From Cyrtodaria siliqua (taxonomy: Eukaryota > Mollusca > Bivalvia > Adapedonta > Hiatellidae), in contig JAWPHD010011530.1 in NCBI GenBank assembly GCA_037043455.1, positions 1 through 64,000 of the forward strand: a stretch of DNA of 64,000 bases. Direction: 5' to 3'. Shown here piece after piece: positions 22,511 to 34,190 of the stretch. The translations under genes were made by a program, and so were the position numbers. The stretch's first letter is position 1. Each line of letters starts with the position of its first letter. The notes beneath the pieces are model-generated. The model was given only the letters and a program-made list of their open reading frames with translations, was not told where the DNA came from and ran no database searches.

Positions 22511-23288
22511 ATAGTAGATACAGTCACAGGGATATTGAATATCAAAACGATCTCAGATCAATGAGAACGGTGGACCTAGAGTCGTCAATTATGTCTGTTC
22601 GTTTTGTCCCATGGACAATAACAATTTCTAGTTTTAGTTTGACATTCTTTTGATCTACATCATTATTAATTTCGCTTAGTTTTGTACACTCTTTTTGTGA
22701 TGTCTGGGCGATCTCTGTAGTGTAAGGAAACACGCTTTTCTTTCGAGAAAAGAGATTCAAGTTCAAGTCTTGGCAGGGACCTGACACACTGAGTTGTACA
22801 TACAAATATTTTTTCCAACATCAGTAATGTTGTTTTTGTACAGCATGAACTTAAAAATATGTACATTTGATAGTCATTCATCATATTATTACCGCATGTA
22901 AATTGTAATTATTCATACATATTCAGAGTGTGTTTTTATATAATTGTGCTTTAAAAATATTATTTATAGTCAAAAGAATACATATAGCCAGAATACATAT
23001 TTATAGCCGAAATCACCTATAGCGAATTGTCGGTTTTAATGAAGGTCCCTTTTGTCCAGCTCCTCCAGTCTTTGCTTTATATAAAAATAGCGAATATAGC
23101 ACTTCCTTGGTTATAGCAAAGCACTTAAATTGGACGTTTAGTTTCAAATAAAAAACTTTCTATCTTTATTTTGCTTTTCCATTTTGTTTCATGCCATTGC
23201 TACACCAAATAGAACTCGCTATTAATTTTACACAAACAAACCACACATGATGCTCTAATTCCAATGCAATGAATTAAAACAAATTATT
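22511..23288. other. Non-coding stretch
   Basis: No gene supported. Short minus-strand ORFs (22542-22884) overlap in two frames and have no recognisable domain. The stretch is AT-rich. Confidence 0.5.
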
Positions 23289-23385
23289 TACTATGACGAC
23301 GAGCGGCAATAAGAATGAAAATTGTAAAATATATTTGAAAAATATTCTACAATTTTCATTCTTATTGCCGCTCGTCGTCATAGTA
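23289..23385. repeat. 38-bp-arm inverted repeat
   Basis: 23289-23326 and 23348-23385 are exact reverse complements (starting TACTATGACGACGAGCGGCA) with a 21-base spacer. Five more paired bases follow one mismatch at the inner edge. It lies at the downstream end of a LINE ORF1 remnant. Confidence 0.92.
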
Positions 23386-23621
23386 TATGTTGTATACTAT
23401 GACTTTTCTTGTTATTACTTTTGCCTATTCGTTTGTCTGTTTGCGTTGCGTGTTTGTTTTTGTGTTTTGTGGTTGACTGTCGTCCTTGATTGCTGCTTTC
23501 CCTGTCCGATATGTTTATCCTTCTTTCTTGCAAGGCGTCGTTGTCACATCGTAATTTCGAATTCGAATCGCCCAAAGCTTTTACCTCACCCTGTAGTTTG
23601 TTTACAAAAGTGTGGGTTTGT

Positions 23622-24060
23622 TCACGTTTTCATATTAACACTCACAAATCGCTGGCTAGATTCAATATCTTTTATCTTATCATTGGCAGAACCAATCAGT
23701 TTCTTATTGCCTTGTGTTTTTAAATCAATGCTGTCTAGGCGTGACGGGATACTATTTTGCTGCGATTCTATTATGTCCAGTTTCTTAATCTTGGAGAAAA
23801 TAGTCAATTTTTGAAGAAAGATCATTTGGCATTGAATGCTGCGTACTTGTAAACATTACGGGAGGTACAGGTGGGTAGTCAGAGATTCTTGGATGTTGGA
23901 ATGGGTTCATTTGGTTACTCACACTGAAACTTGAAGGTGTCGATTGCCCACTGTTTACCGAGCTGGACGCCGCCATTTTGCCCTTTGTTCCACCAACTTG
24001 ATTCGATATTCGGCGACGTCGCTTTTTATCCGGAGTTTTATCTCTTGTATTGTCCGACAT
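23622..24060 (-). pseudogene. LINE ORF1-like protein fragment
   Basis: The start at 24060 gives a basic N-terminus (KTPDKKRRRRISNQ), a Ser/Pro-rich linker and then DLSSKIDYF. After a frameshift at about 23795 a heptad-like stretch follows (KIKKLDIIESQQNSIPSRLDSIDLKTQ), likely a coiled coil. This layout fits ORF1 proteins of animal LINEs, but no RNA-binding domain remains. Function is inferred only from position and layout. Confidence 0.45.
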
Positions 24061-24189
24061 AGGATGCTTCTTATGTGCTACAACAACATAGAACCTTTTT
24101 GAAGAACAAATACAACCGAATCATGAAGAAAACGTACATTTAGTCCCAGCGCTGAATCGCCATTCTTATCACGTCACGTCACTCAAGCA

Positions 24190-25090
24190 ATTTATGTTTG
24201 GTGTAGTTTTTAAGTGGGTTATTACTTTGATTTCAACAAATATTTATTTGTTTAGCTTGGCCATTTTGAATTTTTTTTCTCTCCTGGATTAGCATGTATA
24301 TTTTATGGAATGGTGAACATTTTTTTCTCAATTAAACCGTACCTGTTGATGATTGCAAGTAATAACATACATATTGAAATTATGTTTAAGGTAGTTTTTA
24401 AGTGGATTATGATTTTGATTCTAGCAAAAAAAAAATGGAAATTGTGTTTAGGGTAGTTTTGAAGTGGATTATGACTTTGATTTTAACAAAAAAAAAAAAT
24501 TTATCTTGGCCATTTTGAAAAAAATAATACTATTGGATCAACATGTATATTTTATGAAAGGGTAACCCTTTTTTCTCAATTAAACCGTACCTGTTGATAC
24601 TTGCAAGTAATAAGAGACATATTGAAATTGTATTTAGGGTAGTATTTAAATGGATTATGACTTTGATTTTAACAAAAACATTTTTTAACTTGGCCATTTT
24701 GAAAAAAAATATTCTCCTGGATCAACATGTATATTTTATGAAAGGGTAAACATTTTTTCTCACTTACACAGTACCTGTTGATGATTGCATGTAATAGCAT
24801 ACATATTGAAATTGTTTTTATGGTAGTTTTTAAGTGGGTTATTATGACTTTAACAACTTACCCACTTAAAAATTACCCTAAACACAATTTCAATATGTAT
24901 GTTATTACTTGCAATCATCAACAGGTACGGTTTAATTGAGAGAAAAAACTTTACCCTTCCATAGAATATACATGCTAATCCAGGAGAGAGAGAAAAACAC
25001 GTTCACAATGCCAAGTTAAAAACATATATATATATTGTTCAGATCAAAATCTTAACCCACTTAAAAACTACACCAAACACAAATTGCATA
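24190..25090. repeat. Three tandem copies (about 200 bp) facing an inverted copy
   Basis: The phrases TTTTTAAGTGGATTATGA, CTTGGCCATTTTGAA, ATCAACATGTATATTTTATG, TTAAACCGTACCTGTTGATG and TTGCAAGTAATAACATACAT recur at about 24190-24400, 24410-24640 and 24650-24840. The reverse complement of the unit lies at about 24855-25075. The symmetry centre is near 24850. Confidence 0.85.
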
Positions 25091-25689
25091 TGTTTTGTAC
25101 GATAAACAAAGATCGACAAAGGTACAAAAAGCGTGAAAGGCGTATAAAAAAAAACTGCACAAACCTCGGTCATCTTTTTTTCATCGCAATTTCACACATC
25201 CTGGTTTGAGAACAAAACACAAAATAAAGTCATAAAAATGTGCTAAAACACGAACAACCCGCGCACATCAAAGAATACTTACAATTACGTTTTGCAGCAA
25301 CTAACTTGGAAATGAGAGCATTTTATAATCATTGCAATTATATTTTGTCAACAGTTTTAGCTAGTTAAAAGACTAAATCAGCCGACTTTAAAACCGAAAA
25401 GAAAACAAACAAACACTTATAAAGAGTTGTTCAAATTATCATTACCACGTTTGCCGGTCTTACTTTTTTTTATTGATACATGTGTGTTTGTTAATTACTC
25501 ACTCGATATGCCAATAGAATACATTAATCACACGATTCTTAATTGCTCACACAATGCAGTCGAGGTTTTACCAGTTGCTGTTAACAAACATCTATAGAAA
25601 AGTTAAAAAAGATAATTTAATTTTGCTCACTTAATAAATCGTTTAAATGTATTGATTTTAAGCATTTACATCTCAGGTTACATACATGT

Positions 25690-27040
25690 ATGATTACAAA
25701 CATACAAGAACAACAACATGAGCACAAATGTAGCATATAAATATTATTTACAGTGGGAAGTGGTGATAACATAGTATGTACAGTTGTAATGCGTGAAAAT
25801 AGTTTATCTATATTTGTTGTTTGAATTCTTCAACCAAAGGTATATGGTTTTCATTTAAAGATTGAGATCTTTATTAGTCTGACAGGGGGAATAAAGTTGT
25901 TTATAATTAAATAGACATAACCGTCGTGTTGGTTCACAAGCTTGACATATTGTCTGTTATATAAGGGAGAAGACTCGTCTAGTGCAACGCCCAGACGAGT
26001 TCCCTCCCCTATCCAATATAATCATACGTATAATATCTATACATTTTTATTTTTATTATTATTACTCTTTTTTATTTTTATTTTCTTACAAATAGCTAGC
26101 AAACAACTCGAATATAATTTTCAATAGGAATACGTATAAACTCGAACAAAAAACAAAAATATCAACAAAAACACCTCTTACGAAGTTTCACATCATTAAT
26201 TGGCGATTTTTGTAGGCATGCTTAAACAAAAAAGTAAAACCGAACATGAAACATTATAAATACACATATTGTATAATGGACATTTTTTAACGAGTTTAGC
26301 CAGTTTAATATATACATAGTTAATCAACTGATGTAATATAGTACGTTACACTTCGACAGCCTCTTAACACGTTTGTAAATAGTCGATGCATTTTGGTGGG
26401 ATGTTGGACAGAGGTCCGTTATATTCTAATAATAATTGGTGTCATATATTTCACGGGTTTTCCGTGTTACTCAGTACTGTATTGTCGCCTGTACACGGGT
26501 CATTCATACTCGTGGGGAATTAGACAAGGTATAGTTGGATATTATCCATGGGTGACAGAAAAACTGTTATATTAAGTGGAATTTTACTTATTTTACTTAA
26601 AATAAAATTGATTATGCGTGCTTTCATTTAGCTAGGTTTTGATCGTTAATATGTTGAGTTTGGGATGGGACATTCACGGCACGCTACTTTCCGTTTACCA
26701 TTTGACCGTTTGTCTGAATGTTTCATAATACATGTTACAACTGATCGACTATGCGTGTTCACATTTGACCGTTTGTTTCAGTGATTTCATATACATGTTA
26801 CAACATAGTTATACATACATAGTTATACATCTAACTGGCTATGCGTATTTACACCAAACAATTGACAAATTAGTTGACAATCAGTAAGTATTCATACAAA
26901 ATTGAATTAACGTAACAAAATAAAAATAAAAAGTCAAATGACATCTTGCTAACTGGGGATACATAGAGAGACGGTTCGTATATACTTATTCGTTGCGAAT
27001 ACATACACAAAAGTATATATATATATAATTTCTTAAAAGT
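25690..27040. other. Non-coding AT-rich stretch
   Basis: No gene supported. ORFs at 25942-26127 and 26393-26575 lack any recognisable domain. The phrase TTACCATTTGACCGTTTG and a later variant (26695-26775) make a short local duplication. It lies just beyond the 3' end of the minus-strand LINE. Confidence 0.5.
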
Positions 27041-27049
27041 GTTTAAGTA

Positions 27050-28000
27050 TATGATGTATTAATGAGCACAATTTTCTCAGGACTGAAACATATTTTGTGT
27101 TTAGTAGTTGGTTGTACTTTAATATATTTGGACGTTTATGATAATTGCTCGGCAAAAGTTGATTTCTTTTGTGACGGAAATGTCGACAGGACATAATATA
27201 GTGAAATTCGTCGCCTATGTCGTTTTGGCAGTATGTACGCAGTCGTCGGGTTAGGTCACAGTAGGAATTTGTCTACCTCCCTGTTTCGATAGGCAGTTTG
27301 TGGTTCGCGGTTCTAAACTTAAACAATGTTAATGCCAAATTTCTTGGTAAGTGTTTGATATAAAATTCAAGTCGGGTATTGTCTTTGAACAGGTTATATC
27401 TTTTGATGATTGTGTAATACTCGCTGACCAGTTCTGTGTAAAATGGTTAATCAACGTGTCTTTGATCAAGATATGAATGTTGTTATTGGAAGACTATGTT
27501 GAAAGTCCCAAATACAAGAGAGACCGCAGTCGTTAAATATTTTATTTATGGTTTTTTTATCCATTTGAAAGTGTATGGTTGTGATTATAACATTGCCTCA
27601 TAACGAAGTGGTGACAGTTTAGTAGGTTTGCCTAGTTTAAGTTTAGTCCAAAATGCAATAATCTTTGATTTTATAGTGATTTCAATAGGATAGCGGCCTA
27701 GCTCTGCATATAACATATATTTGTGTGTGCTTTTCCTTGAATGAGTTATTATACTTAGAAAGAAATCATATCAATGTTCTCATAGCCCCATATTTCACAT
27801 GCATATGTTAGTATCGGGAGGACAGTGTGATCGAACAGTTTAAGTAGTAAGTCAAATGGGATATCAAGGTTGATCACACGCTGAAGTAACAGGTGCATTG
27901 CTTTTTTGGCTTGGTTAACTATATGGATTTTACATTTAAGAAACTTCCAGAACTTGAAAAATATAAACCGAGATACTTATATTTGTCCACTATATGGATG
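27050..28000 (-). pseudogene. LINE ORF2 C-terminal region, decayed
   Basis: Minus-strand translation near 27880-27780 gives DLLLKLFDHTVLPILTYACEIWGYENID, the conserved post-RT motif. Near 27340-27230 it gives LALTLFKFRTANHKLPIETGR, and then a Cys/His motif (GDEFHYIMSC). Stops interrupt it at several positions. It follows directly on the RT piece at 28010-28540. Confidence 0.65.
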
Positions 28001-28009
28001 CTTTTCCCA

Positions 28010-28836
28010 TCAATATGAAACGAAAATAGTGTTTTTTTTAGTGCCGAAAACTATTATTTTAGTTGTTTCTGTGTTAAGATTTAATTTCCAGGTGCTACAA
28101 TAATCGTAATCGTTTAGGCATTCTTGAAAAGAAATAGGATCTTCGCTGACGATAATAGTGACATCGGCGTACAATAATAGTAATATTTTTAGGTAAAAAC
28201 TAGCGTCGTTGCTATCACTTTCAACAGTTATACCATTGTGGTTACGTTCTAATAGGAATCTTTCTAGATCGTTTAGAAATATAGAAAACAGTGCTAGGGA
28301 CAGATTCTCGCCCTGCCGGACAACTGATTTACAGAAAAAGTAAGCTGATGTTTCGCCATTTGCAGATACGCATGACTTAATGTCTTGGTACGTGTTATAA
28401 ATAACACGGAAGAACCTTCCATTTATCTCGGTTTTAAGAAGTTGTGACCATAGTCCGATGCGCCAGACGGTATCGAATGCCTGGGAAAAGTCTATGAACG
28501 AACAAAACAGTTTCTTTTTCTGGGATCGTAACAGTTCCACTAGGTAATATAGAACAAAAATGTGGTCTGTTGTGATATAATGTCATGTTCATTTAAGTAC
28601 AGTGTAAGTCTTTCGTTCAGAACTGACGTAAATAATATGCCTAAACAACTGAGGATGGTAATTGGTCTGTAATTTGAGGGGTCTGTAGGGTCACCTTTGT
28701 TTTTGAATAATAGTTTAATAATTCCCTCTAGCGATTCATTTGGTATAAAGCCGGAATCAAGCACTTTATTAAAACGTAGTGTATAAATAGGTACCATGAA
28801 GTCTTTTGTTGATTTAAGATATTCATTAATGATCAA
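28010..28836 (-). pseudogene. LINE reverse transcriptase, decayed
   Basis: The piece at 28836-28540 has GIIKLLFKNKGDPTDPSNYRPITILS, and the piece at 28540-28010 has FIDFSQAFDTVWR, VRQGENLSLALFSIFLNDLE and LLLYADVTIIV. The catalytic box is YADV where family members have YADD, so one metal-binding Asp is lost. A frame break at about 28540 separates the two halves. Confidence 0.8.
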
Positions 28837-29093
28837 GTCGTTTGTGTGTGCTTTTTCGTTTTGTGTGTTTTATCGATCTTATATTGATGTCTGGTGTTCG
28901 TTCGTCTGTCCGTTCATTCGCTGAGTTAACGTTTTTGAAATAATCGTATAATTTTTTAGGTGGATTTGGATTTTAAGCTATTGAGAGGTTTCCAGTAATG
29001 TTTAGGCTGTTTTGTGTGCATTATGTTCGTTTCTTGATCTGTAATTATATATATGTGTATTTAACGTTTGTTTGTATTGTTTACTTGCGGCGG

Positions 29094-29351
29094 TCAGTTG
29101 GTGTTTATATAGGCCAGTCCTGTGTAATTGGTATTTCTTACGCGATGTATTGTAAATAACTCTCGCATTCCTACACTTGGGTCCAAAAAATGGTTTAAAT
29201 GTTGCGCGCGATTTATTTTTCTTGCTATTTTTGGTGAATGTTTTAGCTGATGACTTTGAAAATAGTTCTGATTTTTTTTAGTTGCTAGGCTTATTGTGTT
29301 TTTCACTGTATTGTGATCATTATCCTTAGGTAATTCGTATATGGATTGCAT
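29094..29351 (-). pseudogene. LINE ORF2 linker between endonuclease and RT
   Basis: A basic open piece (QLKHSPKIARKINRAQHLNHF) lying between the endonuclease and RT parts in the same orientation. No motif is diagnostic. It is assigned by position only. Confidence 0.4.
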
Positions 29352-29469
29352 TTCTGCTTGGTCTATATTGGTTATGAATTGCCCTTTTTTATTTTCATTC
29401 CACTTTGGAGCTTTTGGTTTATTGGTTTATTGATTTGCGGGTTTTCATTTATGCCAGTGGTTGTTTGCT

Positions 29470-29950
29470 TCATAATCTGGAGCTTACCGGAAAGTAGGGA
29501 ATGACCATCGGAGTAAGCTTGCCAATATTTTTGTCGTGGCCTATTCGTCCATTGCATATAAGAATATTATTGTTTTTGCATTTATGCCCATTTTGGTTGA
29601 TTTTGCAGTCTTGTGACTTTCTATTTATAGGTAATTTAAGTTCTTTAAGGATATACGTCTGCTTAAAAAATGCCATTGTTTCTTGGTCAAAGTCAAATTG
29701 CTCAGCGAAAAACGTATCAACGTTTGTATAATCGGGTAATTCGTCGGTATGGGCATTCAGATACCCAGTTAGCAGAATATTTTCGTATTTGCTACACATC
29801 GATGTTATTTCCATATCCATATAATTGTATAAATCATCATTCAAAAAACGTGAACCTTCTGGCGGAACGTAAATCACACCTATAAGATCATCGCTAATAT
29901 TTAATATGCTCTTTTCCACTTTAATCCATAATATATACTCTGAATCATTT
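29470..29950 (-). pseudogene. LINE endonuclease, C-terminal half
   Basis: The translation contains DLIGVIYVPPEGSRF, then YENILLTGYLNAHTDELPDY, and a later basic segment. This is the endonuclease/exonuclease/phosphatase fold of LINEs. The family signature here is normally GDFNART; this copy reads GYLNAHT, so the catalytic Asp is replaced. The N-terminal half lies beyond the repeat insertion at 32560-32777. Confidence 0.75.
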
Positions 29951-29959
29951 TTGTCTCGC

Positions 29960-31320
29960 GTTTTCCGGCGGCATCAACATTCAAGTTTTGCGTTTAGGTC
30001 ATTTTCTCACAAACTGTATGCACAAGACGTTTCAAACTTTGCTTATAGTTGTATCTTGGGTGGTACATCGCAACGTGACAAAGCAAATGTGGAAGTGACC
30101 TTGACCCTCCAAGCAAAGGGCAGATAACTTAATAATTTTAAGGTTCAACTTTTGCGTTTAGGTCACTTTTTCACAAACTGTATGCACTAGACCTTTCAAA
30201 CTTTGCTTATAGTTGTATCTTGGGTGGTACATCGCAACATGACAAAACAAATGTGGAAGTGACCTTGACTTTGCCACTGACCGTTCCAAGGCGGTAACCC
30301 TTTTGTGTTTAGGATGTCGTTTGCATTTTTTATTACTTTTGCATTTTCGTTTGTCTGTTTGCGTGTTTGTTTTTGTGTTTTGTGGTTGACTGTCGTCCTT
30401 GAATGCTGCTTTCCCTGTCCGATATTTTTATCCTTTATGACCCTCCAAGCAAAGGGCAGATAACTTAATATTTTTTCGGTTCAACTTTTGCGTTTAGGTC
30501 ACTTTTTTAACAAACTGTATGCACTAGACCTTTTAAACTTTGCTTATAGTTGTATCTTGAGTGGTACATCGCAACGTGACAAAGCAAATGTGGAAGTGAC
30601 CTTGACCCTCCAAGCAAAGGGCAGATAACTTAATAATTTTAAGGTTCAACTTTTGCGTTTAGGTCACTTTTTCACAAACTGTATGCACTAGACCTTTCAA
30701 ACTTTGCTTATAGTTGTATCTTGGGTGATACATCGCAACATGACAAAGCAAATGTGAAAGTGACCTTGACTTTGCCACTGACCGTTCCAAGGCGGTAACC
30801 CTTTTGTGTTTGGGATGTCGTTTGCATTTTTTATTACTTTTGCATTTTCGTTTGTCTGTTTGCGTGTTTGTTTTTGTGTTTTGTGGTTGACTGTCGTCCT
30901 TGAATGCTGCTTTCCCTGTCCGATATTTTTATCCTTTATGACCCTCCAAGCAAAGGGCAGATAACTTAATATTTTTTCGGTTCAACTTTTGCGTTTAGGT
31001 CACTTTTTCACAAACTGTATGCACTAGACCTTTTAAACTTTGCTTATAGTTGTATCTTGAGTGGTACATCGCAACGTGACAAAGCAAATGTGGAAGAGTC
31101 CTTGACCCTCCAAGCAAAGAGCAGATAACCTTATAATTTTTACCTTCAACTTTGGCGTTAAGGTCATTTTTTCTGCACTATGCACTAAGACCTTTCAAAC
31201 TTTGCTTATAGTTGTATCTTGGGTGGTACATAGCAACATGACAAAGCAAATGTGGATGTGACCTTCAACATCCAAGCAAAGGGCAGATAACTTTAATTGT
31301 TACATTTACATCACTTTCTT
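29960..31320. repeat. Tandem repeat with 164-bp units in a 500-bp higher-order period
   Basis: The phrase GCGTTTAGGTCA (or a near variant) starts units at about 29990, 30153, 30489, 30653, 30990 and 31155. The spacings are 163, 336, 164, 337 and 165. Every second unit carries an extra 173-bp segment (CCACTGACCGTTCCAAGGCG to TATTTTTATCCTTTATG). The two-unit block of about 500 bp has therefore been amplified. Each unit includes GTGACCTTGACC. Confidence 0.9.
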
Positions 31321-32550
31321 ATGAACTATAATTATGCACTAGATGTTTTAAACCTAATTTATAGCTTAATCTTTTGAAGAAAACATATTCTATTTTGACA
31401 TAGTTGTGTCTTGGGTAGTGCATCTTTTTCGATGCATGGATTTCATCTATGACCTTGACCTACTTTTTGGAGGTGATGATTTTTAGCGCTACTGTCCAAG
31501 GGCCTTCATTTTTCATCCGATCTTTACCGTTTGACCTTTTTTTTATATAATTAGTATTATTTTTTTTGTTCACTTTTTGTTTTAATATATATAGAATTTT
31601 TTTTTAGAATTCTTCTTTTTTTAATTTTTTTTATTTGATTTATTGATTGATTGATTTTTTTTTTTTTTGGTGTTTACGCCGTGTTAGCAGGAAGCATTGC
31701 CATGATTTCTCGTTGTGTCTATTGCGTTTTTTTCCGGTTCGTTCATTTTTGATGGAGTTACAGCCTCTTGACGTTTTCTTGTCGGCGCTATTCTTCCTAA
31801 ACGCCTTGTTGGATTTCGACGAAACTTGGTAGGAAGCATCGGTAAGATGTCTTGTTGTGCATGTGACGCTTTTGTTTTAGTTCGCTGATTTATGACGGAG
31901 TTATGGCACTTTGACATTTTTACTTTAAATGTCTTGTCGGCGCTACTCCTCCTTCTACAAAATGTGTCCTCAGTATGCTGTCTAGTTGTGCAAAGTGCGG
32001 TATATCAATGAAATCTTGGACAAGTTTGAAAATCGGCTAGATCTGGCTAGTAACGACAGGTTATGGCCTTTGATTTGTTGAAAAATGCTATATTGTATGT
32101 TCCAATGTTAAATCTATAATTACTTCATTTTTTATCTGATCTTTACCATATTTGTTTAGAATGTTAATATAAATCCCCCACCCCATTTGAAATTGCATTC
32201 ATAGAAAGAAAAAATACCCATGCCAGACTAGACATAGCAGACTTATTGCCCATGATTACCAGGTGAGCGATCTAAGGCCATCCTATCCCTGTTGTTTTTA
32301 CAATGTTTTGAAAAACTACTGATGGGACTTTTATGTCGAAAACCCTTGATATAAGAGCCGTTTTCGCCAGTAGAGCATCCACAAGCCCTCTTGGGCCTCT
32401 TGTTTTTAAAAAAACTGCACTTAAATGTCATCTCAGCAAATGGCAAACTCCATTGTTTTTAGTTACTAAAATGTTTACAAACATTCATTTAAGCATCATT
32501 GACCGTTTTAGTTTTAAAAACAGCCCCCGTTAGGCGAGACATGTGAATCC
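31321..32550. repeat. Degenerate repeat-derived sequence filling the LINE insertion
   Basis: Contains T-rich low complexity (31540-31680) and two related segments (GCAGGAAGCATTGCCATGAT and GTAGGAAGCATCGGTAAGAT, about 31687 and 31830), each followed by a TGTTGTG...GCG phrase. CCTCTTGGGCCTCTTGTTTTT lies at 32382. CAGTAGAGCATCCACA at 32369 also occurs at 21209. ORFs are chance. Confidence 0.5.
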
Positions 32551-32559
32551 AGGGATTTC

Positions 32560-32777
32560 TTGTTTATTATCTGAATGTTTCCTGACAAAGAGTTATGCAC
32601 AAACATACCAATTCCGCCAGATTTTCTAATATAGTTTTGTTCTCTTGGTTTCGATATAAATTCATAATTGTTCAATGATATAATATCAATGTCGTTGAGT
32701 TTGGTTTTGCTAATACACAAAATATCATAATTGTTTACAAGATCATTAAATTCAGGAAAGTTCAGTTTATTTTTCAA
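32560..32777 (-). pseudogene. LINE endonuclease, N-terminal half
   Basis: The translation reads NDLVNNYDILCISKTKLND and then KSGGIGMFVHNSLSG, the first strands of an AP-type endonuclease. The expected catalytic Glu motif (SETW-like) reads SKTK here. The frame continues into unrelated sequence at about 32550, where the tandem-repeat insertion begins. The rest of the domain is at 29950-29470. Confidence 0.75.
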
Positions 32778-33167
32778 GCCACAAACATTCAGTGTTCCTA
32801 TAGAAATAAGACCGCTTTTATTGTAAGCAGATGCAATAGGTTATAAGAGGGGTTTAGTGTTATTCGGTAAATTGTCGTTACTATCAATATTTACAAAGTC
32901 ATTTGCTGGGGGTTTTCCCCACCTGTCCTAAACAGTGTCACCTGAGGCTCCATTGCTGCTTGATGGTATCTGTGTGGTTGATATAGCGGTGGCAGTGACC
33001 GTTCTATTGTTTATATCACTTTCTTGATTGGTTTAGTCTTTTCGGGGGCGTGAGAGGTGTTGCTTCTTTCATTACTTCTCATGAACAGACTCAATAAAAC
33101 CGAGTCTGCTGCTTTATTCTCTTAATTGTGTTTGTTGCTCCCAAAGGATCACCTTTATCAGTATTTC

Positions 33168-33701
33168 TTATTGTGTATACAGTATGCGACCTAGACGATA
33201 TGCCTTGCAAACCATGAATGTGGATGGGTCCATGTATAGTTCTGTGGCAAGAAAATGTTTAATCAGTTCCAAACAATGTTCACCTTTACTTTCTTGAATA
33301 CCCGAAAGCAGTAAATTGCATGACCTAATTTTTACCTCAAAGTCGATGCTTTTATTCTCCAATAAGCGAATACGGTCATCAGTGACGTAGTTTCGTGCCC
33401 AACCCGTGTAAATATGTCTTTCTATTATGTCAATCCTGAGTGTCGTCGCATTCAAATGCACAGTTAACTGTTCAAATAAAGATACTCTTTGTACTTCCGC
33501 AGACATTATTTTAAAGTCATGTATGCTGGTGCTGTTAGTGTCCGGAACAAAAGCAGAGTCACTCGGAAATAACGGGGTGGGTGGGGTATTCGAGTGCTGA
33601 CGTTGCCTTTTGTTTTTATTGAGTTTCGAAACCAACACCAAGGACCGCATATTGGTTACCATACTGTGTACCAAATGTCTTATCACTATAATATCGTTCA
33701 T
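33168..33701 (-). pseudogene. LINE ORF1 protein
   Basis: A 177-residue frame with a basic region (NKNKRQRQ), a likely coiled coil (about residues 68-125) and an RRM-like start SCNLLLSGIQESKGEHC followed by CKAYRLGR. This is the general layout of L1-type ORF1 RNA chaperones. The C-terminal domain is missing; the frame stops at 33168. It is followed by the endonuclease half at 32777, as in an intact LINE. Confidence 0.6.
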
Positions 33702-34190
33702 TACTATCCATTTTGTAGATTATAACTTACTCAGATGATGTAGATCTTAGTTCATTTTCTTTTTTTGCCAAGCCCGCTAAAATTCAACCGCCATTGACCC
33801 AACTGGAAGCAAACATTATCAAGACTGAAAGAACATTATCTAGACTGAAAAAAAGACCGCTTGATGATTGCGGCAACGCTTTTATTATATTTACCGACTC
33901 GATATTCTCCTAGGTCATTTAGACTTTGGAGAAATTGTTCGAAATAACATCAGATAGAAAGGTTATTTATTTGGCTATCTAACCATGCATCTTATGTAAA
34001 TATTCATTAATCAATACATGTACCCAAAACAATAAATACACGGTGATGTGCGTAAACGCTTTAAGAAAAGAAAAAATGCGATATACAACTCGAGAATTTA
34101 ACTTTTTAATTAACCGTTATTTGGAATAATATTACACCATTAGAAAGGTTATTTATATGGCTTTCTGGCAAGGTAAAATATTTTTAAAAA

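Larger units (their letters stand above)
23378..25660 (-). mobile_element. LINE 5' remnant: untranslated region and ORF1
   Basis: The minus strand carries an ORF1-like reading frame at 24060-23622, with about 1.5 kb of non-coding sequence upstream up to about 25660. The far upstream part (25250-25660) is repeated in plus orientation at 5025-5390. No endonuclease or RT follows; the remnant ends near the hairpin at 23289-23385. Confidence 0.6.
27050..34190 (-). mobile_element. Minus-strand LINE (ORF1, endonuclease, RT), split by about 2.6 kb of tandem repeats
   Basis: Reading downwards from 34190: a 5' region repeated at 4640-5020, then ORF1 (33701-33168) and the first half of the endonuclease (32777-32560). 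An insertion of repeats follows (about 32550-29960), then the rest of the endonuclease (29950-29470), RT (28836-28010) and the C-terminal domain (to about 27050). All parts are decayed. Confidence 0.75.

Noticed and set aside
23293..23814. 173-codon plus-strand ORF rich in Cys, Phe and Leu
   Set aside because: Antisense to the LINE ORF1 remnant and spans the hairpin; composition follows low-complexity DNA.
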